From Thermoproteota archaeon (GTDB taxonomy: Archaea; Korarchaeota; Korarchaeia; Korarchaeales; Korarchaeaceae), in NCBI GenBank assembly GCA_027491435.1, contig JAOZFG010000029.1:1-53029 (forward strand): DNA of 53,029 nt. The letters are read 5' to 3'. Of this stretch, positions 40,778 to 49,164 are shown in pieces; position 1 is the stretch's first letter, and each line of letters opens with the position of its first letter. The translations under genes were made by a program, and so were the position numbers. The notes under the pieces are model-generated. The model worked only from the letters and a program-made list of their open reading frames with translations, did no database searches and was not told the DNA's origin.

Positions 40778-40914
40778 CGTCAGGATTTGAAGCCCCACTT
40801 AATAACGGCGGAGCTCGAAAGGTAATCTCCACGTAATAACGGGCTATTTCAGGGTTCCCCGGGCCTAATGAGAAAAAATTATACCGTGAATCGGTAAGCT
40901 GAAGGGGTGATCTT

Positions 40915-41934
40915 TTGGACTGGCTTGAGACTTTAAGAACCCTTAGCGAGCTCCCTGGGCCTCCAGGAATGGAGGACAGAGTTAGGGAGTTCATAAGGTC
41001 TGAGATAGAGGGATATGCAGACGAGGTCTTTGAGGACAGGTTAGGAAACCTTTACGCTGTGAAGGGGGAGGGGCCCAAGGTCATGTTCGCCGCCCACATG
41101 GACGAGGTCTCTCTGATGGTCTCCCACCTGGACGGGAGGTTCCTCAGGGTGACCAATCTGGGAGGCCTGGTGCCTACACAGCTTCTGGCCCAGAGAGTTG
41201 TGGTTCACGGGAAGAGCCAGGTGTTGGGGGTGATAGGGGCCACCCCCGCCCACCTAAAGGAGAGCAAGGACCTGGACATCTCGGACCTCTACGTAGACGT
41301 TGGAGCGAGGGATGAGGAAGGCCTCAGGCGGCTGGGCATAAGGAAGGGAACCTTCGTGACATTTGATACGGGGTTCGTTTACCAGGAGGAGACCGGAGTT
41401 GTGATGGGCAAGGCCTTCGACGACAGGATGGGTTGCTTAGTTCTCCTGGAGTCGTTCAAGAGGGCAGATCCTAACTTCAAGTTGTATGCGGTCTTCACAG
41501 TTCAGGAGGAGAGAGGGTTGAGAGGAGCTACCGTAGCTGGCTATAGGGTGGCTCCAGATTTGGCATTCGCCCTGGAAGGTACAATAGCTAACGACACCCC
41601 TGACACCCCCGAGAGGAAGGTGGTGACTTCCTCTGGGAGAGGTCCGGCGATAAGGGTGATGGACAGGCTCCTGATAACCAAGCCCGACCTTCTCCAGTTC
41701 ATGATAGACGTGGCTGAGGAGAGGTCCATAAGGTATCAGCTTCAGATGTCGCCTAGGAGCACAACTGACGCCTCCGTCATCAACTTGGCCAGGGAAGGGG
41801 TGCCGGCAGGCGTGATATCCGTGCCCTCCAGGTACATACACACCCCCGTTAGCTTAGCCAGGGTTGAGGACGTCGACGAGACCATAAGGTATGTTACGGC
41901 CCTGATAGAGGCTCTACCAGATTACCTTGGCTAG
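40915..41934 (+). CDS. M42-family metallo-aminopeptidase (FrvX/TET type)
   Basis: A 339-residue M42 glutamyl/aminopeptidase-like protein; relatives form large tetrahedral (TET) particles that trim peptides. Metal and catalytic signatures: FAAHMDEVSLMV (first His/Asp), GKAFDDRMGCLVLL (bridging Asp), VQEERGLRGATVAG (catalytic and metal Glu), then ALEGTIANDTPD (a Glu where many relatives have Asp) and PSRYIHTPVSLARVED (last His). The start is TTG at 40915, with GGGGTGATC about 6 nt upstream and a TATA-like AAAATTATACC near 40873-40884. The next gene begins about 45 bp after the stop, beyond an operator-like palindrome. Confidence 0.92.
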   Translation: MDWLETLRTLSELPGPPGMEDRVREFIRSEIEGYADEVFEDRLGNLYAVKGEGPKVMFAAHMDEVSLMVSHLDGRFLRVTNLGGLVPTQLLAQRVVVHGKSQVLGVIGATPAHLKESKDLDISDLYVDVGARDEEGLRRLGIRKGTFVTFDTGFVYQEETGVVMGKAFDDRMGCLVLLESFKRADPNFKLYAVFTVQEERGLRGATVAGYRVAPDLAFALEGTIANDTPDTPERKVVTSSGRGPAIRVMDRLLITKPDLLQFMIDVAEERSIRYQLQMSPRSTTDASVINLAREGVPAGVISVPSRYIHTPVSLARVEDVDETIRYVTALIEALPDYLG

Positions 41935-41953
41935 TTTTTCAGTCAACCTTTTT

Positions 41954-41974
41954 ATATTACAATTTTTGTAATAT
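41954..41974. promoter_or_regulatory. Perfect palindrome over the ABC-exporter promoter
   Basis: Perfect 9-bp arms, ATATTACAA (41954-41962) and TTGTAATAT (41966-41974), flank a TTT spacer. The left arm overlaps the TATA-like TTTTTATATTAC, and the right arm ends 4 bp before the ATPase ATG at 41979. That geometry suits an operator bound by a dimeric repressor blocking RNA polymerase. No regulator gene is adjacent. Confidence 0.7.
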
Positions 41975-41978
41975 CTGG

Positions 41979-42881
41979 ATGCTAGCCATAGAGACGGTGG
42001 AGCTCACAAAGGCCTTCGGGGACTTCGTTGCTGTGAACGGGATAAACCTCAAAGTGAAGGCTGGAGAGAACTTCGGGCTTCTAGGCCCCAACGGGGCTGG
42101 GAAGACCACCACAATAAGGATGATAGCTGGACTCATCAAGCCCAGCAGGGGGAGCGTCAGGGTCTTCGGAATAGACGTCACCAGGGAGAGGAGGGAGGCC
42201 CTGAAGCTTATAGGGTACATGCCCCAGAAGTTCAGCCTCTACGAGGACCTCACGGTTGAGGAGAATGTTATACTCTACGCCAGGCTTTTCGGGCTCTCAA
42301 GGGCTGAGGCCAAGGAGAGAGCTAGGGAGCTCCTGAAGAGGTTCCTGCTCTGGGAGTTCAGGAACAGGTTAGCTGGAAAGTTGAGCGGCGGCATGAAGCA
42401 GAGGCTGGCCCTCTCAGTGTCACTAGTACACGACCCCAGGTTGTTGATGCTTGACGAACCCACGGCTGGGGTAGACCCTCCCCTAAGGAGGAAGTTCTGG
42501 GAGTTCTTTAGGGAGCTAAACAAGGAGGGAAAGACCATCCTGATAACCACGCACTACATGGACGAGGCCGAGAACTGCAACAGGTTGGCCTTGATGAGCA
42601 GGGGCAGGATAATAGCTGAGGGGACTCCAAGGGAGATAAAGAGGAGGGCCATAGGCGGGGATTTGGTGGAGATAATAGCTGAGGGCCACGTCAGGCTCAG
42701 GGCCGAGTGGGTTAAGTCGGTGGAGAAGAGAGACGGTCGCTTTCTAGCTCTAGTGGACGATGCGGCTGTCAGAATACCGCAGATCATAAGGGAGCTGGAG
42801 GGACAGGGCGTTAAGGTTATCTCAGTGGCTCCCATGTTCGTCAGCCTTGAGGAGGCTTTCATCAGATTCCTGGGTGATTAA
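41979..42881 (+). CDS. ABC exporter ATPase (CcmA/DRR type)
   Basis: A 300-residue ABC ATPase. Walker A is GPNGAGKTTTIRM; GYMPQKFSLYEDLTVEEN is the Q-loop segment; the signature is LSGGMKQRLALS; Walker B is RLLMLDEPTAGVDPPLRR; TTHYMDEAENC is the switch region. The C-terminal ~75 residues (LVEIIAEGHVRLRAEWVKSV) are the accessory domain of DRR/NodI-type exporters. The permease gene begins at the next nucleotide and a NEW3-like surface protein follows, so the three form an export complex. Expression is probably controlled through the palindrome over its leaderless promoter. The cargo may be a drug, toxin or cell-surface component. Confidence 0.95.
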   Translation: MLAIETVELTKAFGDFVAVNGINLKVKAGENFGLLGPNGAGKTTTIRMIAGLIKPSRGSVRVFGIDVTRERREALKLIGYMPQKFSLYEDLTVEENVILYARLFGLSRAEAKERARELLKRFLLWEFRNRLAGKLSGGMKQRLALSVSLVHDPRLLMLDEPTAGVDPPLRRKFWEFFRELNKEGKTILITTHYMDEAENCNRLALMSRGRIIAEGTPREIKRRAIGGDLVEIIAEGHVRLRAEWVKSVEKRDGRFLALVDDAAVRIPQIIRELEGQGVKVISVAPMFVSLEEAFIRFLGD

Positions 42882-44018
42882 ATGCAGCCCGTAATTCAGG
42901 AGGGCGTTAAGAGGGGCTTCAGAATAATTCCCATAGTGGAGAAAGAGGTAAAGCAGCTGATAAGGGATCCCAAGACCGTCCTGATGGTGCTGGCGATGCC
43001 TGTCCTTATCACCATAATGTTCGGGTACGGCTACGGCGGTAAGGAGGTGGGGCAGTTCCCCATAACGGTGGTCAACTTGGATCACGGGGAGGGATCCTAC
43101 AAGTTCATAGATGACCTGAAGAACTCGAGGATGTTTAAGATAGAGGCCATCTATAACACTAGGGGAGAGGGGTTCGCCTCAGTTTACAGGGGGGAGGTCT
43201 ACTCCTCTGTGGTGATCCCCCCGACCTTCACCGAGGACCTGATGATGGGAAGGGTGACCAGAATAGAGGTAATTTACGACGCTAGCAATCCGCAAATGGC
43301 TAAGATAATAATGCAGGCTGTGGGCGTAGTGACCCAGCTTTACCAAGAGTGGGCGGCCGAGAGGTTCGGGACCTTCGCCATTAAGCCGGTCTTCTACACT
43401 GTCTATGGGCCCTCGGTGAGCAAGGTGGAGAACTTCATGCCGGGCGTTATGGCCATGATACTCCAGATGGTTCCCACAAGCCTCATCTCCGTTTCAGTCT
43501 GCAGGGAGAGGGAGAGAGGGACCTTCGAGCAGTTCATCATGACCCCCATAACGGTCTTCGACGTTATAATGGGGAAGTTGGTGGCCTACTTCGGGGCGAC
43601 CATATCGGATGCAGCCCTGACCCTGGTCACAGCAATGCTCCTATTTGACGTCAGGTTGAGGGGCAGCTTCTTCGACATGGTCGTCGTTTCAACCGTGTTC
43701 CTGCTAACCTCCCTTAGCATGGGCCTCTTTATATCCGTCTTCTCCAAGAACCAACTCCAGGCCTACCAGGCCAGCATATTCTCCTTCATACTGGCCACCC
43801 TGTTCAGCGGCTTCCTCTACCCGGTGGACGTGTTGAGCCCCTTCGCTCAGACTGTGGCAGGCCTGATACCCATGTATTACTTTATAGAGGCGTTCAGGGC
43901 CGTCTCTCTGAAGGGCTGGACCCTGGACATGGTGACCTACGAGCTGGCAGTTATGATGCTGTTTACAGTGGCCTTCCTGGCCATGGCGATGAAGTTTTTG
44001 AAGCTGGAGGTGGGCTGA
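42882..44018 (+). CDS. ABC-2 type exporter permease
   Basis: A 378-residue ABC-2 membrane subunit with the usual order: an N-terminal helix (about 32-50, VLMVLAMPVLITIMFGYGYG), a large extracellular loop (about 55-185), then five helices from about 190 to the end (MPGVMAMILQMVPTSLISVS, TLVTAMLLFDVRLRGSF, FLLTSLSMGLFISVF, SFILATLFSGFLYPVD, AVMMLFTVAFLAMAM). RERERGTFEQFIMTPITVFD is the typical cytoplasmic ABC-2 segment after the second helix. It starts right after the ATPase stop, and the third gene overlaps its stop by 1 bp. Confidence 0.94.
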   Translation: MQPVIQEGVKRGFRIIPIVEKEVKQLIRDPKTVLMVLAMPVLITIMFGYGYGGKEVGQFPITVVNLDHGEGSYKFIDDLKNSRMFKIEAIYNTRGEGFASVYRGEVYSSVVIPPTFTEDLMMGRVTRIEVIYDASNPQMAKIIMQAVGVVTQLYQEWAAERFGTFAIKPVFYTVYGPSVSKVENFMPGVMAMILQMVPTSLISVSVCRERERGTFEQFIMTPITVFDVIMGKLVAYFGATISDAALTLVTAMLLFDVRLRGSFFDMVVVSTVFLLTSLSMGLFISVFSKNQLQAYQASIFSFILATLFSGFLYPVDVLSPFAQTVAGLIPMYYFIEAFRAVSLKGWTLDMVTYELAVMMLFTVAFLAMAMKFLKLEVG

Positions 44019-46474
44019 TGAGGAAGTCAGCGTTCCTCCTCATGCTGCTAATGCTGATTCCTTTGGTTGACGGGTCTGCTAGCTACCTTGAGGTCTACGA
44101 CAGGGGCTGGTCGGGCCTATTTATACTCGGGGCAACTAACACGTACTTCGTCAGGTTGAAGAGCCTGTTCTCAGGACAGATAACGGACCTTCAGGGGGAG
44201 CTAACGGTATACGATTTGGCGGGCTCGGACGTTACCTCTACAGCTTCCTTCACGGGGTCACTGTTCCCAGGTCAGGTAGCGGAGCTCGATTTCAGCGTCT
44301 TCATTCCGGCGAACGCCGTGGCTTCTCACTACAAGGCCAACCTCAAGCTCACATACCTGGCCGATGGCGTTCCCATGGAGGAGAACTTCCCCCTGCTCAT
44401 AACCGTGACCGGCACTCCTAGGGTGGAGGCCAGCCTACTAGGTGAAGTGAGGCCTGGGTGGCCTTCTCAGGTCCTCCTCAAGGTGAAAAATAAGGGGGAC
44501 GGGGTGGCTAGGGAAGTGAGGGTCAGCCTGAGGCCTAACACTCCGTATGCTAGCATAAGCTCTCCAGTAGACTTTGGAGTGCTTGAGCCAGGGGAGGAGA
44601 AATCTAAGGCAATTACTGCCTTCGTCTCATCGGCTGACGAGGCCGTCTCCTTCACCCTAGTAGTCACCTGGAGGGACGAGTTCAATAACGCCGGTCAGGA
44701 CACTTACGTGTCAGCTGTCCCAGCGGTTGGCGGTCCTTTTCCTGACGTGAGCGTGTCCGTCAACAGGACGGAACTGCTGCCGGGTGAAAATGAGGTTAAG
44801 CTGATAGTGAGGAACGATGGAAGCGATGACGCCCTTAACGTTACCGTCGAGTTGGGGCCTTCATCGCTGGCCGTGAGCCCCTCAAGGGTTAAGGTCGGCA
44901 GGCTCAGGTCAGGTGAGGAAAGGTGGTACCTCCTGAAGGTTCAAGTGTCCCCAGAAGCCAGGGGCCCCGTCTCTATCCCGGTCACCGTGAGTTACGAAGA
45001 TGAAGGTCGGGAGAAGCACACTTACACCATGAGTTTCGGCTTTTACGTCGACGTTATACAGGGGCCGCAGCTGGTGGCCTTTCTCACCAAGAAGGTTGTG
45101 AGGCCCGCCAGCCAGGAGGTAGTCGGAATTATACTAAGGAACCTGGGGGATGTCTCAGCCAGGGACGTGAAGGTGGACGTGAGCCCTTCAAAGGACCTGG
45201 CGATACTCACGGAAAGCGGAGCCTACATCCCAGAGCTAAGTCCGGGGGACACTTACCTGCTTGAGATAATGGTGTCCACTCCCAAGAACGTCTACGGGAG
45301 CCTTCCCCTCACTCTGACCATGAACTACCTGGACGAGTACGACAGGCAGAGGGAGAAGGTGATCACCCTAAGCCTAATAGCAGAGGATGTGGACGAGCCC
45401 GTTTTAAGCGCCCTCCCGGTTAACTATACCCTATCGCCCGATGAAGTTAACCCGCTGCTCATTAAGGTAAACAACGAGGGTGGAGACGCTAAAGACCTGG
45501 TGCTGAGGTTGGTGGTCCCTCAGGAGCTGGGAGCCGTTGTCTCCAGTGACTTCGTCTACCTGAGGAGGCTTAGCAGTGGTGAGAGCGTTACCGTTAACTA
45601 CAGCGTTTACCTGACCCCTAAGGTTTATGGGGCCATTCAGATGGCCCTCCACGTCAAGTACAAGGATTCAGCCGGCAGAGAGGCGGAGGAGCTCATACCT
45701 ATAGGAGTTAGGGCGTCGGGAAACCCTGAGATAGAGGTAATGTCGGTCAGCACCTCACCTCCCTCCATCTTCCCTGGGGATTACAACGTGGTCGTGACAG
45801 TCATGGTAACTAACGTCGGCAACTACGTGGCTAAGAAGGTTAGGCTTAAACTGCAGACGGTTGAAGGGTCAATAGAGCCCTCATCAGCCGGCTCAGACGA
45901 GTTCCTCCTTCCCTACCTACCCCCAGGGGAGAGCGCGCCCGTCACATTCAGGGTGGACGTGAAGGACACCGCCAAACCCGGGAGGTACAACCTTAAGTTG
46001 AACACGGGTTACGGAGAGGCTTACGTACCCATCGAGGTGGAGACCAAGGCTAAGTTCAGGTTGGTCGCCCTTAAGACGGTCAAGCCTGCCAGGCCAGGGG
46101 ATAAGGGAGTCAAGCTCCTGATAGTTATCAGGAACGAGGAGAGGGTTACTGCTGAGGACGTCAGGGTGGAGATAGTAACCCCCTACCTGGTGGGCACCAC
46201 CAGCGCCGCCCTTGGAGACGTGCCCAAGGGCCTGAACTCCTCCCTGATATTGGAGGTGGACGTAGATCAGAACGCCCCCCTTGTGGTTCCCCTCGACATA
46301 AAGGTTTCCTGGAAGCAGGGCGGAAGGTCCCTCAGCCAGACAATACCGGCAAAGCTTCACCTAGCTGGAGCCTCCAAGAAGTCATCTGCTGACCTGACAA
46401 TTCCAACCCTGCTGATAGCCCTAGCCCTGGCGTCAGTCGCCTTCTTGCTCTACAGGAGGGGGCCCAGGAGATAA
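44018..46474 (+). CDS. Secreted multi-domain NEW3/CARDB-like protein of the exporter operon
   Basis: An 818-residue surface protein. A signal peptide (about 1-20, FLLMLLMLIPLVDGSAS) precedes six or so repeated beta-sandwich units with the recurring pattern PGExxV...V.N.G...A.dV.v.l (for example GRLRSGEERWYLLKVQVSPE and LPYLPPGESAPVTFRVDV). One membrane helix ends the protein (about 788-810, LTIPTLLIALALASVAFLLY) with a basic RRGPRR tail. Such COG1361/NEW3 proteins often accompany archaeal ABC-2 exporters and probably act outside the membrane as a docking or envelope-spanning partner. It overlaps the permease stop by 1 bp, so is translationally coupled. Confidence 0.87.
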   Translation: MRKSAFLLMLLMLIPLVDGSASYLEVYDRGWSGLFILGATNTYFVRLKSLFSGQITDLQGELTVYDLAGSDVTSTASFTGSLFPGQVAELDFSVFIPANAVASHYKANLKLTYLADGVPMEENFPLLITVTGTPRVEASLLGEVRPGWPSQVLLKVKNKGDGVAREVRVSLRPNTPYASISSPVDFGVLEPGEEKSKAITAFVSSADEAVSFTLVVTWRDEFNNAGQDTYVSAVPAVGGPFPDVSVSVNRTELLPGENEVKLIVRNDGSDDALNVTVELGPSSLAVSPSRVKVGRLRSGEERWYLLKVQVSPEARGPVSIPVTVSYEDEGREKHTYTMSFGFYVDVIQGPQLVAFLTKKVVRPASQEVVGIILRNLGDVSARDVKVDVSPSKDLAILTESGAYIPELSPGDTYLLEIMVSTPKNVYGSLPLTLTMNYLDEYDRQREKVITLSLIAEDVDEPVLSALPVNYTLSPDEVNPLLIKVNNEGGDAKDLVLRLVVPQELGAVVSSDFVYLRRLSSGESVTVNYSVYLTPKVYGAIQMALHVKYKDSAGREAEELIPIGVRASGNPEIEVMSVSTSPPSIFPGDYNVVVTVMVTNVGNYVAKKVRLKLQTVEGSIEPSSAGSDEFLLPYLPPGESAPVTFRVDVKDTAKPGRYNLKLNTGYGEAYVPIEVETKAKFRLVALKTVKPARPGDKGVKLLIVIRNEERVTAEDVRVEIVTPYLVGTTSAALGDVPKGLNSSLILEVDVDQNAPLVVPLDIKVSWKQGGRSLSQTIPAKLHLAGASKKSSADLTIPTLLIALALASVAFLLYRRGPRR

Positions 46475-46512
46475 ACTTTTTTGTCCTAGCCCGCCGTTAA
46501 CCAGGTGTTCTC
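46475..46512 (+). terminator. Possible T-rich termination/promoter gap after the exporter operon
   Basis: A T6 run at 46477-46482 directly follows the stop of the surface-protein gene, as in archaeal T-run termination. The same AT stretch could also be a weak TATA element for the DUF885 gene (ATG 46513). Confidence 0.35.
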
Positions 46513-48135
46513 ATGCTAGACTCTCAGTTCGACAAGGTGGTTCAGGAATTCCTCACCAGATCCCTGGAGATAAATCCTGTAGCTGGCACTTACCTGGGGC
46601 TACATGAGTACGACGACAGTCTCCCTAAGGGGGGCAGGGAGTGGATCGAGGCTAACCTGAAGCTGGCTCAGGAGGTTAAAGAGGCCCTGAAGGATTTCCC
46701 CCCGGGGAGCCTCACTGGATATCGGAGGGTTGACAGGGAGCTCCTGGAGTGGGTGGTGGACCTCAGCATCTTCGAACACCAGAAGATCAGGATGTGGGAA
46801 AAGTACAGTCCTAGTGTAGACGTGCTCGGTGGCTCCATCTACCTGCTGATGGTCAGGGACTTCGCCCCCCTTGAGGCCAGGCTGAAGAGCATCGCTTCAA
46901 GACTGGAACAGTTTCCTGAGTTTGAGAAGAGGAACAGGGAACTTCTCAAGGATCCGGTGAGGGTCTGGAACAGCATAGCCCTGCAGTCGGGGTATGGGAT
47001 GCACCAGCTCCTGGACATTTTGGAGGAACAGGCCTCCAATTACCCCTCCATTAGGGAAGAGGTGAGGGCCTCCATATCCACGACAAGGGAGGCCTTGAAC
47101 GACCACCTCAAGTGGCTGGAAACTGAAGTGCTCCCCAGGTCGAAGGACGAATTCCACCTGGGCAAGCCCCTGTTTAACGAGCTGTTAAAGCTAAGAGGGA
47201 TCCCCTACGACGCTGATGAGCTCGTCGAGATAGGCTACTCCTACCTAGAACGTTACAAGGAGGAGCTGAAGGAGCTGGCTCATGAGATAATGGAGGGGGC
47301 GTCCCCTGATGAGGTATTGGAGATTATAAAGGAAAGGAGGCCTAAAACATTCGAGGAGGCCCTAAACCACTACAGGAAGTCCGTAGAATCGGTCAAGGCC
47401 TTCCTGAGGGAGAAGGAGATCGTCAGCCTCCCGCCTAATGAGGAGTTAGAGGTTGTGGAGACCCCTCCCTTCCTGAGGAACCTAATACCCATAGCTGCCT
47501 ACCTGGCCCCGGCGAAGTACGAGGAGGTGAAGAAGGGAGTTTACATGGTCACTAGGCCCCAATCCGATGAGGGGTTGCAGGAGCATTGCTACACGTGCAT
47601 AGAAAACGTCACGGTTCACGAGGGCTATCCGGGCCACCACCTCCACCTGAGCTGGCTCATGTCCCACCCGAGCGTAGTCAGGGTTCTTGCCCTGGAGAAG
47701 GCCACCGAGTTCGTCGAGGGGTGGGCCTTCTACTGTGAGGAGATGATGAAGGACCAAGGCTACATGGACGACCCAGAGCACAGGTTTATGATGTTGGTGG
47801 ACCTCCTCTGGAGGGCTGCAAGGATAGTGGTCGACGTTAAACTTCAGACGGGAGAGATGGGCATAAAGGAGGCTATAGACTTCATGAAAAAGAACGCCTT
47901 CCTGAGCGAAGAGGCCGCCACAGCAGAGGTGCTCAGGTACACCATGTCCCCCTCACAGCCCCTCAGCTACATGCTAGGCAAGCACCTGATCATGAAGTTA
48001 AGGAAGGAGTTGGAGGAGGCCCTTGGAGGCAGGTTCAGCCTTAAGGCCTTCCATGACGCTTTGATGGAGGAGGGCGCCCTTCCCTGGTTTCTAATGGAGA
48101 GAGTGGTACGCGAGAAGATCGGTGTGTCCCCATGA
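46513..48135 (+). CDS. DUF885-family zinc metallopeptidase-like protein
   Basis: A 540-residue DUF885 protein. HEGYPGHHLHLSW (residues 369-381) is the HExxx(G)HH zinc-site signature of this family, and FVEGWAFYCEEMM supplies the downstream Glu. The N-terminal ~250 residues are helical (EFLTRSLEINPVAGTYLGLH start). Family members are related to M32-like peptidases and are often lipoproteins in bacteria; this one has no signal peptide and is probably cytoplasmic. The substrate is unknown, perhaps peptides. The DUF354 gene overlaps its stop by 4 bp (ATGA). Confidence 0.9.
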   Translation: MLDSQFDKVVQEFLTRSLEINPVAGTYLGLHEYDDSLPKGGREWIEANLKLAQEVKEALKDFPPGSLTGYRRVDRELLEWVVDLSIFEHQKIRMWEKYSPSVDVLGGSIYLLMVRDFAPLEARLKSIASRLEQFPEFEKRNRELLKDPVRVWNSIALQSGYGMHQLLDILEEQASNYPSIREEVRASISTTREALNDHLKWLETEVLPRSKDEFHLGKPLFNELLKLRGIPYDADELVEIGYSYLERYKEELKELAHEIMEGASPDEVLEIIKERRPKTFEEALNHYRKSVESVKAFLREKEIVSLPPNEELEVVETPPFLRNLIPIAAYLAPAKYEEVKKGVYMVTRPQSDEGLQEHCYTCIENVTVHEGYPGHHLHLSWLMSHPSVVRVLALEKATEFVEGWAFYCEEMMKDQGYMDDPEHRFMMLVDLLWRAARIVVDVKLQTGEMGIKEAIDFMKKNAFLSEEAATAEVLRYTMSPSQPLSYMLGKHLIMKLRKELEEALGGRFSLKAFHDALMEEGALPWFLMERVVREKIGVSP

Positions 48136-49109
48136 TATGGATTGACGTGGTGAACCAGCCTCACGTCAGGTTCTGGAGGAGGTTTCTCCACTTCTACAGG
48201 GGAGACGTCCTGATAACCGTAAGGGATAAGGGAAACTTAGCCGAGATGGCCGAGCTCTTCTTGGGGGATGTCTTGACCGTGGGGAGGTGGGGCAAGGATC
48301 GGCTGGATAAGCTACTGGCCTTCGCGGAGAGGGTCAAGGAGTTGACAAAACTGGTTCAGGGCAGGGTGAACCTGGCCCTGTCCAAGGCTTCACCAGAGCT
48401 CGCCAGGGTGGCCTTCGGCCTGGGCATCAAGTCGGTGATAGCTAACGATAACGACCTGCCCCCCTACACGGTGAGCAAGCTCACCTTCCCCTTGGCCTCC
48501 CTTGTCCTAATACCTGAGTGCTACAGCGGTCCAACCTTCAGCGCCAAGGATAGGAGGTTTTCTGGCACCTTTGAGGTCTCTCACGTTCTGGATTACCTAG
48601 AGAGAGGACCTGTTAAGGAATTTGGGCTGGAAGAGGAATACATGGTGGCCAGGCCGCCTCCAAAATCATTCTACCTGGACATGCCCTCAGACTGGTTCGT
48701 AAAGCTGGTGAGGAAGGTCTCCAGGGAGCTCAGGCTGAAGGTCGTTTACATACCTAGGGAGGGGGAGAGGCCCGAGGGCTTCATAATTCCAGAGGAGGTG
48801 GTAGACGGCATCGATTTGATAAGGGGATCCGCCCTGGTGTTGGGAGCTGGAGGCACCATGACTAGAGAAGCTGCCCTCCTTGGGAAGCCCACCGTATCCC
48901 TCTTCCCCCTGAAAGGACCCTGCGTCACGGACATCCTGCTTAAGGAAGGCCTAATGATAAGGGGAAAGCCGTCGTTGAACGTGGAGGAACTCAAGGACTT
49001 AATGAAGGAGGAGCGTGAGGAGAAGGTCAGGGACTTCCTAAGGAGGAGCGAAGACCCAGCTAAAGTCCTGGCTGAGCTGGCCTCCGTTAAAATGGATGAT
49101 CAGATTTGA
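48132..49109 (+). CDS. DUF354 family protein (glycosyltransferase-B-like)
   Basis: A 325-residue DUF354 homologue. Family members start (M)WIDxxxxPHVxFW and have a GT-B-like two-domain fold; here MIWIDVVNQPHVRFWRRF at the start and ALVLGAGGTMTREAALLGKP in the C-terminal half (about 240-265) match. The AGGTMTREAA segment is the likely nucleotide-sugar site. Archaeal DUF354 genes are common near surface-glycan or unknown clusters; the reaction is not known. ATGA overlap with the DUF885 gene suggests co-translation. Confidence 0.87.
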   Translation: MIWIDVVNQPHVRFWRRFLHFYRGDVLITVRDKGNLAEMAELFLGDVLTVGRWGKDRLDKLLAFAERVKELTKLVQGRVNLALSKASPELARVAFGLGIKSVIANDNDLPPYTVSKLTFPLASLVLIPECYSGPTFSAKDRRFSGTFEVSHVLDYLERGPVKEFGLEEEYMVARPPPKSFYLDMPSDWFVKLVRKVSRELRLKVVYIPREGERPEGFIIPEEVVDGIDLIRGSALVLGAGGTMTREAALLGKPTVSLFPLKGPCVTDILLKEGLMIRGKPSLNVEELKDLMKEEREEKVRDFLRRSEDPAKVLAELASVKMDDQI

Positions 49110-49164
49110 AACCCTCACCGGAAAACCTTTTTTCAGTTCCCCAGCTGAGAGGGTGGGTGACCTC

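Noticed and set aside
49096-49164. Extended N-terminus of the CoA-disulfide-reductase-like protein
   Set aside because: The FAD motif starts right after ATG 49165, which has an SD; the extension overlaps the DUF354 gene and lacks similarity.
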